Positions 1-5,356 of a stretch of DNA of 6,312 bases are shown here, one piece after another. The notes under the pieces were generated by a model that was not told where the DNA came from, did no database searches, and worked only from the letters and a program-made list of their open reading frames with translations. The translations under genes were made by a program, and so were the position numbers. The DNA is from JBAVEL01 sp049587715 (lineage in GTDB: Bacteria > Bacteroidota > Ignavibacteria > UBA10030 > UBA6906), in NCBI GenBank assembly GCA_049587715.1, contig JBAVEL010000059.1, positions 1 to 6,312 on the forward strand, in the 5' to 3' direction. How positions within the stretch are numbered: the first letter of the stretch is position 1; each line of letters opens with the position of its first letter.

Positions 1-88
1 ATGCAGGCATGGGCCGGGTGGCCAGCCAGGCGGCCCAGAGGAAAAGCCCCAGCGCGGGCACCGTGCCCGCCGCGCATCCCGTGCGCAT
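1..88 (-). CDS. Unidentified protein, N-terminal fragment with hydrophobic signal or anchor (runs off the left edge)
   Basis: Only the first 29 codons lie in the window, starting with ATG at 88-86. The peptide begins M-R-T-G-C and then has a hydrophobic core around residues 10-22 (PALGLFLWAAWLA), followed by TRPMPA. This is the shape of a Sec signal peptide or N-terminal membrane anchor. Cys5 lies before the hydrophobic core, so it is not a lipobox. A purine-rich AGGGGAG lies 11 bases upstream of the ATG, a slightly long but usable ribosome-binding spacing. The gene begins 22 bases after the M2 peptidase stop on the same strand with no terminator between, so it is probably the next gene of that transcript. 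Function cannot be told from this fragment. The start is inferred from the Shine-Dalgarno-like sequence and the signal-like peptide. Confidence 0.6.
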   Translation of the reverse strand, partial: MRTGCAAGTVPALGLFLWAAWLATRPMPA

Positions 89-110
89 GGGCGTCAGGGC
101 TCCCCTCCCG

Positions 111-1913
111 TCACAGCTCCGGAAGGGTGCTCCGCCTTCCGGCGTTCACCTTCCGCAGATGCTCCCAGAGGGGACGGTAGTACTCCAGCATGGCGCGCGC
201 GCTCAGGTCTTCCCCCGTTGTTGCGCGCAGCACCGCCCGCCAGTCCTTCCGGGCTCCCGGCCGCATCATGCTCCGGAGGAACTCCCCCGCCGCAACGCTG
301 CCGTAGTAGTTGCAGTTGCGGGGATCCTGCCTCAGGATCTTCCGGGCGATGTGATCGTGGAGCTGGAACTTGAGCACGCAGGAGAGGGCATAGTCGTAGT
401 ACTGCGCCGCATCGTCATTGATGTGGGTCTTGGTGGCCGCATCGCACTCCCGGTCCCCCCGGGGGGAGGGCGGCACCACCCCCTGGAAACGCTCCACGTA
501 GCTCCACCAGCGCCGGTTGTATTCGGTGCGGGGCAGGTTCCGCTCATAGAGATCGAACTCGAAGTGGGACATCGTGCCTGCGGCGAAGGGAATGAAGACC
601 ACGGAACTGCCCGCCAGGGCGTCGTTCAGAAGCCACGCGAGGGAGTCCACCGGGGCGTCGGGGGGCATGATGCCCGTCTGCGCCAGATAGGCCCGCTGCG
701 AGGAGGCCAGATCCATGAGGTCTCCGATCCCTTCGTGGTAGCTCCTGTTGGCGCCCTCCCGCAGGATCAGGGGCACATCCGGCACGGAGTACTCCATATA
801 GTAATAGATGTGTCCGAGCTCGTGATGCGCGGTGCCGAACCACTCCGCGTTCGGGACCACGCTCATCAGGGAACGGCAGTCGCTCTGCAGATCCATGTGC
901 CACGCGGAGGCGTGGTTGTTCTTCCTGCGGCCTGAGCCGGCGACCGCCGGGTAGAGGTCTGAACGCTTCCAGAAGCTCTCGGGGAGGCCGGGGAATCCCA
1001 GACTGACGTAGAACCGTTCCGCCTGTTCCGTGATCCACTCGGGGCTCCTGTCCCTGAACAGCCCGTCCAGGTCCACCGTCCGCACCAGCCCGGGCCAGTT
1101 CTGCCCCCACCTGTTGGGCAGCCAGTGGGCGGGAAGCATGTCGGGGACGGGCCTGCGGTACCTCCGCGCCAGCTCGTAGCGGGCCCAGGTGTGCAGCTCC
1201 CGGTAGAGGGGCCGCAGGTCGCGCAGGAGGCCCTCCATGAGGGCCATCATCTCGGGGGTGGTCATTCCGTAATCCGCAACCTGGAGATCGAAGTAGGAGG
1301 AGTACCCCATGGCGCGGGCCGCCTGATTGCGCAGCGTCTGCAGCCGCTCCAAACCGTCTCCCAGGGTCCGCCCCACCTCCTTGCTGGCGGTCCAGGCGGC
1401 CAGCCGCACGGGGGGGTCGGAGGACTCCACCAGAATCCTGTCCAGGTCGTTGGTGCTGACGGGCCCCGGTCGGCCCCCGGGGCCCGGCATGCGGTACTCA
1501 AAGCCGTACAGCAGGCTGGTCTGGCGCGTGCCGGTCCGGATCAGATCTTCCACCACCCCCGGCACCGTGCCGGGATAGCGGGCGGCGTTCAGGAGAATCT
1601 TGTTGAGCTGGAGAATCTGCAGGGAGTCCAGGTCCCCGCTCCGGGCGAGAAGCGCGCGGGCGCGCTCAATCACCTCCCGGCTTCCCACAAAACGCGAGTA
1701 CTCCTTCTCGGCCAGGGTGCTCAGGCTGTCGTGGGCCGGGCTGATGTCGGTGTTGGCCAGCCACTGGGCCTCGCTCGCCCGGGCATAGAGGGGCTGGTAC
1801 TCGGCGTAGTACTGGGCCAGGAACTCGTCGGCCTCGCGGCGCGGGGAACGGCCGCACGAGGCAAGAAGAAGGGCGCAGAGCGCGCCGAGGAATGCGGTGC
1901 GGAGGTCCATCAT
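111..1913 (-). CDS. M2 family (ACE-like) peptidyl-dipeptidase, predicted lipoprotein
   Basis: A 600-residue zinc peptidase of the angiotensin-converting-enzyme family, which removes dipeptides from peptide C-termini. The N-terminus carries a lipobox, L-A-S-C with Cys20, so the mature protein should be lipid-anchored in the envelope. Visible family landmarks are AHWLPNRWGQNW at 262-273; HASAW at 334-338, matching the substrate-strand segment of ACE; the zinc motif HELGH at 364-368; Glu394 in HEGIGD as third zinc ligand; WW at 469-470; K-T-H at 495-497; and Tyr505/Tyr508, matching the ACE carboxylate-binding and transition-state residues with one extra residue. The spacing from HASAW to HELGH equals that of ACE. 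Length fits a complete single-domain M2 enzyme. The arginines binding chloride in mammalian ACE appear to be absent. ATG at 1913 is chosen because GGGAG lies 5 bases upstream; the adjacent ATG at 1910 is also possible. The frame stays open to 2135, but that extension lacks signal-peptide character. It is divergent from the small membrane protein gene. Confidence 0.95.
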   Translation of the reverse strand: MMDLRTAFLGALCALLLASCGRSPRREADEFLAQYYAEYQPLYARASEAQWLANTDISPAHDSLSTLAEKEYSRFVGSREVIERARALLARSGDLDSLQILQLNKILLNAARYPGTVPGVVEDLIRTGTRQTSLLYGFEYRMPGPGGRPGPVSTNDLDRILVESSDPPVRLAAWTASKEVGRTLGDGLERLQTLRNQAARAMGYSSYFDLQVADYGMTTPEMMALMEGLLRDLRPLYRELHTWARYELARRYRRPVPDMLPAHWLPNRWGQNWPGLVRTVDLDGLFRDRSPEWITEQAERFYVSLGFPGLPESFWKRSDLYPAVAGSGRRKNNHASAWHMDLQSDCRSLMSVVPNAEWFGTAHHELGHIYYYMEYSVPDVPLILREGANRSYHEGIGDLMDLASSQRAYLAQTGIMPPDAPVDSLAWLLNDALAGSSVVFIPFAAGTMSHFEFDLYERNLPRTEYNRRWWSYVERFQGVVPPSPRGDRECDAATKTHINDDAAQYYDYALSCVLKFQLHDHIARKILRQDPRNCNYYGSVAAGEFLRSMMRPGARKDWRAVLRATTGEDLSARAMLEYYRPLWEHLRKVNAGRRSTLPEL

Positions 1914-1918
1914 GAATG

Positions 1919-1923
1919 CTCCC
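1919..1923 (-). promoter_or_regulatory. Ribosome-binding site of the M2 peptidase gene
   Basis: On the minus strand this reads GGGAG, followed by CATTC and then two consecutive ATG codons at 1913 and 1910. It fixes the start just before the lipoprotein signal peptide and argues against the 74-codon upstream extension of the same frame. Confidence 0.65.
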
Positions 1924-2031
1924 GTATGAACGCGTGAGGCCGCCGGCTCCCTCCGCCGGCACGGGTGCCGGGGGGCGCGTCCCGGGCGGGATGCCGCAGG
2001 AGGGGTGCCGCGGTGCCAGGATACCGGGAAA

Positions 2032-2060
2032 AACATACAGAAGGGGGGGGGAAAAAGCAA
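2032..2060 (-). promoter_or_regulatory. Candidate sigma-70-type promoter for the M2 peptidase gene
   Basis: Read on the minus strand, TTGCTT (2060-2055) and TATGTT (2037-2032) are separated by exactly 17 bases. The first matches the -35 consensus at three positions and the second matches the -10 consensus at four. Transcription would begin near 2025, leaving a leader of about 110 bases before the ATG at 1913. The spacer contains a run of nine C on this strand. This is one of the few AT-richer patches in the intergenic region. The call rests on weak consensus matching in an organism whose promoters are unknown. Confidence 0.3.
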
Positions 2061-2076
2061 TCCGCTCCCGCGGGGT

Positions 2077-2105
2077 TTGCGGAAGAGAAGGCGTTGCGCT
2101 ATCTT
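2077..2105 (+). promoter_or_regulatory. Candidate sigma-70-type promoter for the small membrane protein gene
   Basis: TTGCGG at 2077-2082 and TATCTT at 2100-2105 are spaced by 17 bases. The -10 box keeps TAT and the final T of the consensus; the -35 box keeps TTG. Transcription would start near 2112, about 22 bases before the ATG at 2134, a sensible leader length. It does not overlap the candidate M2 promoter on the other strand, though the two lie within 50 bases of each other. Consensus matching only. Confidence 0.35.
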
Positions 2106-2120
2106 CCCGCAACCACGACC

Positions 2121-2124
2121 GGAG
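2121..2124 (+). promoter_or_regulatory. Ribosome-binding site of the small membrane protein gene
   Basis: GGAG lies 9 bases before the ATG at 2134. A closer in-frame ATG at 2125 directly abuts the GGAG and would have no usable spacing, so 2134 is the preferred start. Confidence 0.5.
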
Positions 2125-2133
2125 ATGCCGTCC

Positions 2134-2400
2134 ATGAAACTGAACGATCATGCCTTCGTCTGTGCGGCATCCTCCCTCTCCCTCCTGGCGCTGGTGATTG
2201 TGCTGAGGAGCGTTCTTCTGGTGAGCGGGAACATCCTCTCCCGGGATATCATCCTCCTCATCCTGCTGTACTCGGCAGGGACCGTTCTGTACCACATCCG
2301 GCGCGGGAAAGGAAGGGGGGGGTGGAGGGAGGATCCCCGGCTCTGGGGAGCGGGGTTCGTGCTGTTCTCCCTCCTGCTTGCCGTCCTCTACGCCTCCTGA
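2134..2400 (+). CDS. Small three-helix membrane protein of unknown function
   Basis: An 88-residue protein that I do not recognise. It has three hydrophobic segments at about residues 8-24 (rich in A, S, L and V), 39-55 (IILLILLYSAGTVLYHI) and 71-87. The loop between helices 2 and 3 (56-70) carries R56, R57, K59, R61, R65 and R69 against only E66 and D67, which by the positive-inside rule places it in the cytoplasm with the N-terminus inside and the C-terminus outside. No enzyme motif or conserved polar pair is evident. It is the only plus-strand gene, divergent from the M2 peptidase and convergent with the M16 operon. The frame is open upstream to an ATG at 2005, but that extension is Arg/Pro-rich and lacks a ribosome site. 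Support for being real comes from a coherent helix pattern, a ribosome site, a candidate promoter, and the absence of any gene opposite. It could be a lineage-specific inner-membrane protein. Confidence 0.72.
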   Translation: MKLNDHAFVCAASSLSLLALVIVLRSVLLVSGNILSRDIILLILLYSAGTVLYHIRRGKGRGGWREDPRLWGAGFVLFSLLLAVLYAS

Positions 2401-2415
2401 GGTTTGTGCACCCCG

Positions 2416-2450
2416 AAAAAGACGGGGGCCCCGCACCGGCGGGGCCCCCG
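2416..2450 (-). terminator. Intrinsic terminator of the M16 peptidase operon
   Basis: A perfect 12-bp GC stem pairs 2423-2434 with 2439-2450 around the four-base loop ACCG. On the minus strand it is followed by TC and five T (2422-2416), the layout of a Rho-independent terminator. It begins 19 bases after the M16B stop. On the plus strand the hairpin has an A run before it and a GC-rich sequence after it, so it should terminate only the minus-strand transcript efficiently. It lies within the 69-base gap between the convergent M16B and small membrane protein genes. Confidence 0.85.
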
Positions 2451-2469
2451 CGGCATGCCGGGCACACCC

Positions 2470-3855
2470 CTACGGGAGGATCCGGCCGAAGGGCTCGAGC
2501 TGCGGCCGTATCTTTCTGGCGTCTCCCGCCACCACGATCACCATTTCTTCCGGACGGATATAGCGCCGGGTGAGCGCGCGCACCTGCTCGGGGGTGACGG
2601 CGTAGATTGTCTTGACGAACTCGGTCAGGTACGTCTCGGGAAGGCCGTGCAGGTGCAGGTAGGAAAGCTGGCCGATGATGCCCGAGGGGCTGGAGTTCTG
2701 CAGAACGAAGACACCCGCGGCGTAGTTCTGGATGCCCCGCAGCTCTTCGGAGGAGGGCGCCTCCCCCGCCAGCCGGTCAATCTCACGGAAGATCTCCGTC
2801 AGGGCCGCCCCCGTGACCTCGGTGGTGACGCTGGCGAACTGCACCCAGTATGCGTCCCGATACCGTGCGGAGAGGGAGCTGGACGGCGAGTACGTGTACC
2901 CCTTGTCCTCCCGGATGTTGGATGTAATGCGGGAGCCGAAGGATCCTCCCAGGAGGGAGTTGGTGACCGACAGGGCCCGGTAGTCCGGGTGGGAGGGGTC
3001 GATGGTCGGGAGTCCCAGGTAGATGGTGGACTGGGGGGCACCCGGCCGGTCCAGGATATGGACGGCGCGCCCGGCCACGGGCTTCGGGGCCTGCGAGGAA
3101 GGCGCGGGACCCGATTCCCACCGGCCGAAGGCGTCCCGGACGGCCTGTTCCATGGCCTGGGGGTCGAAGGTGCCCGCCACATACACCCGCGTGCGGGCGG
3201 CGCCGAAGTTCCTCCGGTAGAAGGACCGGACCTGTCCGATCGTGTAGGACTGCAGGACCTCGGGGGTGGGATAGACCCGGCCGTACGGATGGCTGCCGTA
3301 GAGAACCGCCCGGAACTTCTCCAGGCCGATGGAGGCGGGATCCGTCTTCTCGATGCTGAGCTGGCGGAGGCGGTCGTTCTTGAGCCGGGCCAGCTCGGCC
3401 TCGGGGAAGGAGGGAGCGCAGAGCACATCCGCCACGAGGGCCAGCATGGCGGGCCCGAACTCCGAGAGCGCCTCCGCGGTGATGGACGTCTGGTCCGGGC
3501 CCACCGCGACCGTGATGCTGCCTCCCAGCCGGGCGGCATCCTGGGCAATCTGTCTGTTGGTGCGGGTGGCCGTTCCCTCCTTCAGCATGTCTCCGGTGAT
3601 GTCGGCCAGCCAGGTTTCCCGATCCCCTTCGTGGATGTTCCCCGTGGCCACGACCGCGCGGATGGTGACCATGGGGATCGTGCCGAAGGGCACAAAGACG
3701 CCGGAGAGCCCGTTCTCGAGGGTGAGGGCGCTCTGCGCCGGAAGGTGGAAATCCTTCGGGGCGGATCCTTCGGGCGGCTTCTGCTTCTGCGCCCGGGCCC
3801 CGGCGACGAGGGCGACCGCAAGGGCCGCCGCCAGCACTGCTCTGCTAATGGACAT
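2470..3855 (-). CDS. M16 family peptidase-like protein lacking the zinc site (non-catalytic partner subunit), secreted
   Basis: A 461-residue member of the M16 (pitrilysin/processing-peptidase) family, of normal length with both half-domains. It begins with a Sec signal peptide; the likely cleavage is after A20-R21-A22, leaving Gln23. The family start LTLENGL is at 44-50. Where active enzymes have HxxEH this protein has D85-I-T-G88-D89, so it cannot bind catalytic zinc in the usual way. It does keep the C-terminal-half signature around 308-323, including Arg315 and Tyr322 at the seven-residue spacing of the M16 Arg/Tyr substrate-binding pair. In two-subunit M16B peptidases such as the Sphingomonas SPH2681/SPH2682 pair, the zinc site and Arg/Tyr pair sit on different chains. 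I infer this is the substrate-binding subunit for the peptidase encoded immediately upstream. ATG at 3855 follows GGAAGGAGGA by 5 bases and overlaps the upstream gene by 11 bases, pointing to translational coupling. Confidence 0.93.
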   Translation of the reverse strand: MSISRAVLAAALAVALVAGARAQKQKPPEGSAPKDFHLPAQSALTLENGLSGVFVPFGTIPMVTIRAVVATGNIHEGDRETWLADITGDMLKEGTATRTNRQIAQDAARLGGSITVAVGPDQTSITAEALSEFGPAMLALVADVLCAPSFPEAELARLKNDRLRQLSIEKTDPASIGLEKFRAVLYGSHPYGRVYPTPEVLQSYTIGQVRSFYRRNFGAARTRVYVAGTFDPQAMEQAVRDAFGRWESGPAPSSQAPKPVAGRAVHILDRPGAPQSTIYLGLPTIDPSHPDYRALSVTNSLLGGSFGSRITSNIREDKGYTYSPSSSLSARYRDAYWVQFASVTTEVTGAALTEIFREIDRLAGEAPSSEELRGIQNYAAGVFVLQNSSPSGIIGQLSYLHLHGLPETYLTEFVKTIYAVTPEQVRALTRRYIRPEEMVIVVAGDARKIRPQLEPFGRILP

Positions 3856-5239
3856 ATTGCTCCTCCTTCCGGCTGAGAGAGCGGGTCGGGTTCACCGCCA
3901 GGATGGTCCGGTTTCCGGGCCGCAGATACTCCTGCGCCGTCGAGCGGATCATCTCCGGCGTGACCCCGTCCAGCATCTCCTCGATGCGGTTGATGCGGGA
4001 GGGGTCGTCATCGAAGAGGGCGAAGGAGGCCAGGAGGTCCGCCTTCCCCACGCCGAAGTAGCTTCCCAGCGTCGAGTAAAGCCAGGCCCGGTATTTGACC
4101 CGCGCCCTGTCCAGGGCTGCTTCGTCCACCGGGGTTGTGCGGAGCCGCTCGATCACCTGCTCGGCGACAGCCGCCACCGAATCGGCGGGCGTGGACCCGT
4201 CGTGGAACAGATACCCCATCCAGAGCATGGGGCCGTTGTAGTTGAACATGTTCCCCAGGAGGTTGATGCCTCCGTCCACCGAGCCGGTCATTCCCCGCTC
4301 GCGCACCAGGGCCTCCCGCAGCATGCTGTCGTCCCCCTGGAGGAGCATCTGGTCGATGAGACCCATCGCGTAGTATTCCGGCGTGTTCCGCTCGGGCATG
4401 TGGTAGGCGAAGCAGAACGCGGGCTGGCTGGCCAGGGAGTCGTCCTTGGCGAACCGGCGGGGCTCCTCCTGCCGGGGCTCCCGCAGATCGGGCGCGGGCG
4501 GCCGGGCGGCCGGGGGAATGGCGCTGAAATACCGGGCAATGTGCTCCCGGGCCCGGGCCGGCTCGAAGTCACCCGTCACCACCAGCACCGCGTTGTTGGG
4601 CGCGTAGTAGGTGGTGAAGAAGCTCCGCACATCCTCCAGGGTGGCGGACTCCAGGTCGGCCAGGTCTCCGTAGAAGTTATGGGCGTTGTACCAGTTGGTA
4701 TTCGCATACTGGGGCATGTCCAGCCAGGGGAAGCCGCCGTAGGGCTGGTTCAGGACGTTCACCTTCACCTCGTTGATGACCACCCCCTGCTGGTTGATCA
4801 GGTTCTCCTGCGTGATGTTCAGCCCCCGCATCCTGTCGGCCTCGGCCCAGAGAATCGTCTCCAGCTTGTGGGCCGGCACCACCTGGAAGTAGTTGGTGAA
4901 GTCGAACCGGGTGGAACCGTTCAGGATGCCTCCGTTGCTCTGCACCAGCCGGATGAACTCCATCTTCCCCAGGTTCTCGGAGCCCTGGAACATCATGTGC
5001 TCGAACAGATGGGCAAAGCCGGTGCGGTCCCGCGGCTCGATGCGGAACCCGATGTTGTAGTACACGGCCACCACCACGGTGGGGGCTGTGGCGTCCGGGG
5101 AGAGCACGACGCGCAGTCCGTTCTCCAGCGTGTAGTACTCCACCGGCACGGTGACTCCGGGCCCTCCCTTCTGCGTGGAACAGGCCGGGAGCAGCAGCGC
5201 CGCGCAGAGAAGGAGGAGGAGCCGGGCCTGCATTCTCAT
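3845..5239 (-). CDS. M16 family zinc metallopeptidase, catalytic subunit, predicted lipoprotein
   Basis: A 464-residue M16 peptidase. The N-terminus is a lipoprotein signal with core L7-L11 and an L-P-A-C lipobox, Cys20 being the predicted lipidated residue. The domain starts with YTLENGL (36-42). The inverted zinc motif H77-L-F-E80-H81 is intact, and Glu157 in INEVK lies 76 residues after His81, the expected place for the third zinc ligand. N102-G-G-I-L-N-G is the usual M16 strand after the zinc helix. The C-terminal half aligns with its neighbour but lacks the Arg/Tyr pair: Val312 and Gly319 occupy those positions. It should therefore hydrolyse peptides only when paired with the downstream subunit. 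Substrate is unknown; small unfolded peptides or exported protein fragments are typical for the family. ATG at 5239 follows GGAGG by 4 bases. ATG at 5233 is an alternative, and ATG at 5275 would add residues that do not fit a signal peptide. It lies 117 bases after the upstream same-strand gene. Confidence 0.95.
   Translation of the reverse strand: MRMQARLLLLLCAALLLPACSTQKGGPGVTVPVEYYTLENGLRVVLSPDATAPTVVVAVYYNIGFRIEPRDRTGFAHLFEHMMFQGSENLGKMEFIRLVQSNGGILNGSTRFDFTNYFQVVPAHKLETILWAEADRMRGLNITQENLINQQGVVINEVKVNVLNQPYGGFPWLDMPQYANTNWYNAHNFYGDLADLESATLEDVRSFFTTYYAPNNAVLVVTGDFEPARAREHIARYFSAIPPAARPPAPDLREPRQEEPRRFAKDDSLASQPAFCFAYHMPERNTPEYYAMGLIDQMLLQGDDSMLREALVRERGMTGSVDGGINLLGNMFNYNGPMLWMGYLFHDGSTPADSVAAVAEQVIERLRTTPVDEAALDRARVKYRAWLYSTLGSYFGVGKADLLASFALFDDDPSRINRIEEMLDGVTPEMIRSTAQEYLRPGNRTILAVNPTRSLSRKEEQYVH
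3861..3870 (-). promoter_or_regulatory. Strong ribosome-binding site inside the end of the upstream M16 gene
   Basis: GGAAGGAGGA on the minus strand lies 5 bases before the ATG at 3855. It is formed by the last codons of the upstream gene (encoding R-K-E-E), whose TAG stop falls after this ATG. Such an overlap lets ribosomes finishing the first subunit begin the second, favouring matched amounts of the two chains. Confidence 0.8.
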
Positions 5240-5243
5240 GGAT

Positions 5244-5248
5244 CCTCC
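5244..5248 (-). promoter_or_regulatory. Ribosome-binding site of the catalytic M16 gene
   Basis: GGAGG on the minus strand stands 4 bases before ATG 5239 and 10 bases before ATG 5233. Both starts give the same lipoprotein signal. This site argues against the upstream in-frame ATG at 5275, which has no such sequence in front of it. Confidence 0.65.
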
Positions 5249-5356
5249 AGAAAGGTGTTGGACGGGGCGGGACACATCCGGGCGCGGTCCGCCCGGGCCC
5301 GCGCTCGGTGTTCATCGTATACGCATGCCGGTGCGGGAATGTTGCGGGGGCCCGGC

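Larger units (their letters stand above)
1914..2133. other. Divergent intergenic region between M2 peptidase and small membrane protein genes
   Basis: This 220-base region separates two genes transcribed away from each other, so it should hold both promoters. It contains a candidate promoter on each strand, a run of nine G at 2043-2051, three copies of GGTGCC (near 1965, 2005 and 2013), and two overlapping GC-rich hairpins next to the M2 start. The first hairpin pairs GCCGGC at 1942-1947 with GCCGGC at 1955-1960. The second pairs CCGGCA at 1956-1961 with TGCCGG at 1966-1971. I see no credible additional gene here. Confidence 0.6.

Noticed and set aside
9..1937. Plus-strand open frames opposite the M2 peptidase (9-935 and 1125-1937)
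   Set aside because: Both are mirror frames of the M2 gene, whose catalytic motifs and full family length are unmistakable. There is no ribosome site or domain on the plus strand.
2005..2133. 43-residue N-terminal extension of the small membrane protein
   Set aside because: It crosses the G run and the candidate promoter, is basic and Pro-rich, and has no ribosome site, whereas ATG 2134 has GGAG at good spacing.
1914..2135. 74-residue N-terminal extension of the M2 peptidase
   Set aside because: The frame is open, but the extension is Arg/Pro-rich and would bury the lipoprotein signal internally. A ribosome site directly precedes ATG 1913.
2451..2460. Perfect 10-base palindrome CGGCATGCCG beside the terminator
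   Set aside because: Too short and GC-rich to be more than a chance palindrome. No repeat of it with regular spacing or link to a promoter was seen.
2404..3876. A 490-codon open frame on the plus strand opposite the second M16 gene
   Set aside because: It is in register with the minus-strand M16 gene and explained by the same codon bias. The translation is rich in G, R, V and P with no family features, and it would begin inside the terminator region.
5278..5296. Hairpin CCGGGCG / CGCCCGG with a five-base loop after the right-edge gene
   Set aside because: The stem is perfect over seven pairs, but neither strand has a T run after it, so it cannot be called an intrinsic terminator. GC-rich inverted repeats of this size are expected by chance here.
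5314..5342. Possible minus-strand promoter for the M16 operon around TATACG (5321-5316)
   Set aside because: A -10-like hexamer is present in the 117-base gap, but no convincing -35 element lies at the correct distance. The gene may have its own promoter here or be co-transcribed with the upstream gene; the sequence does not decide.
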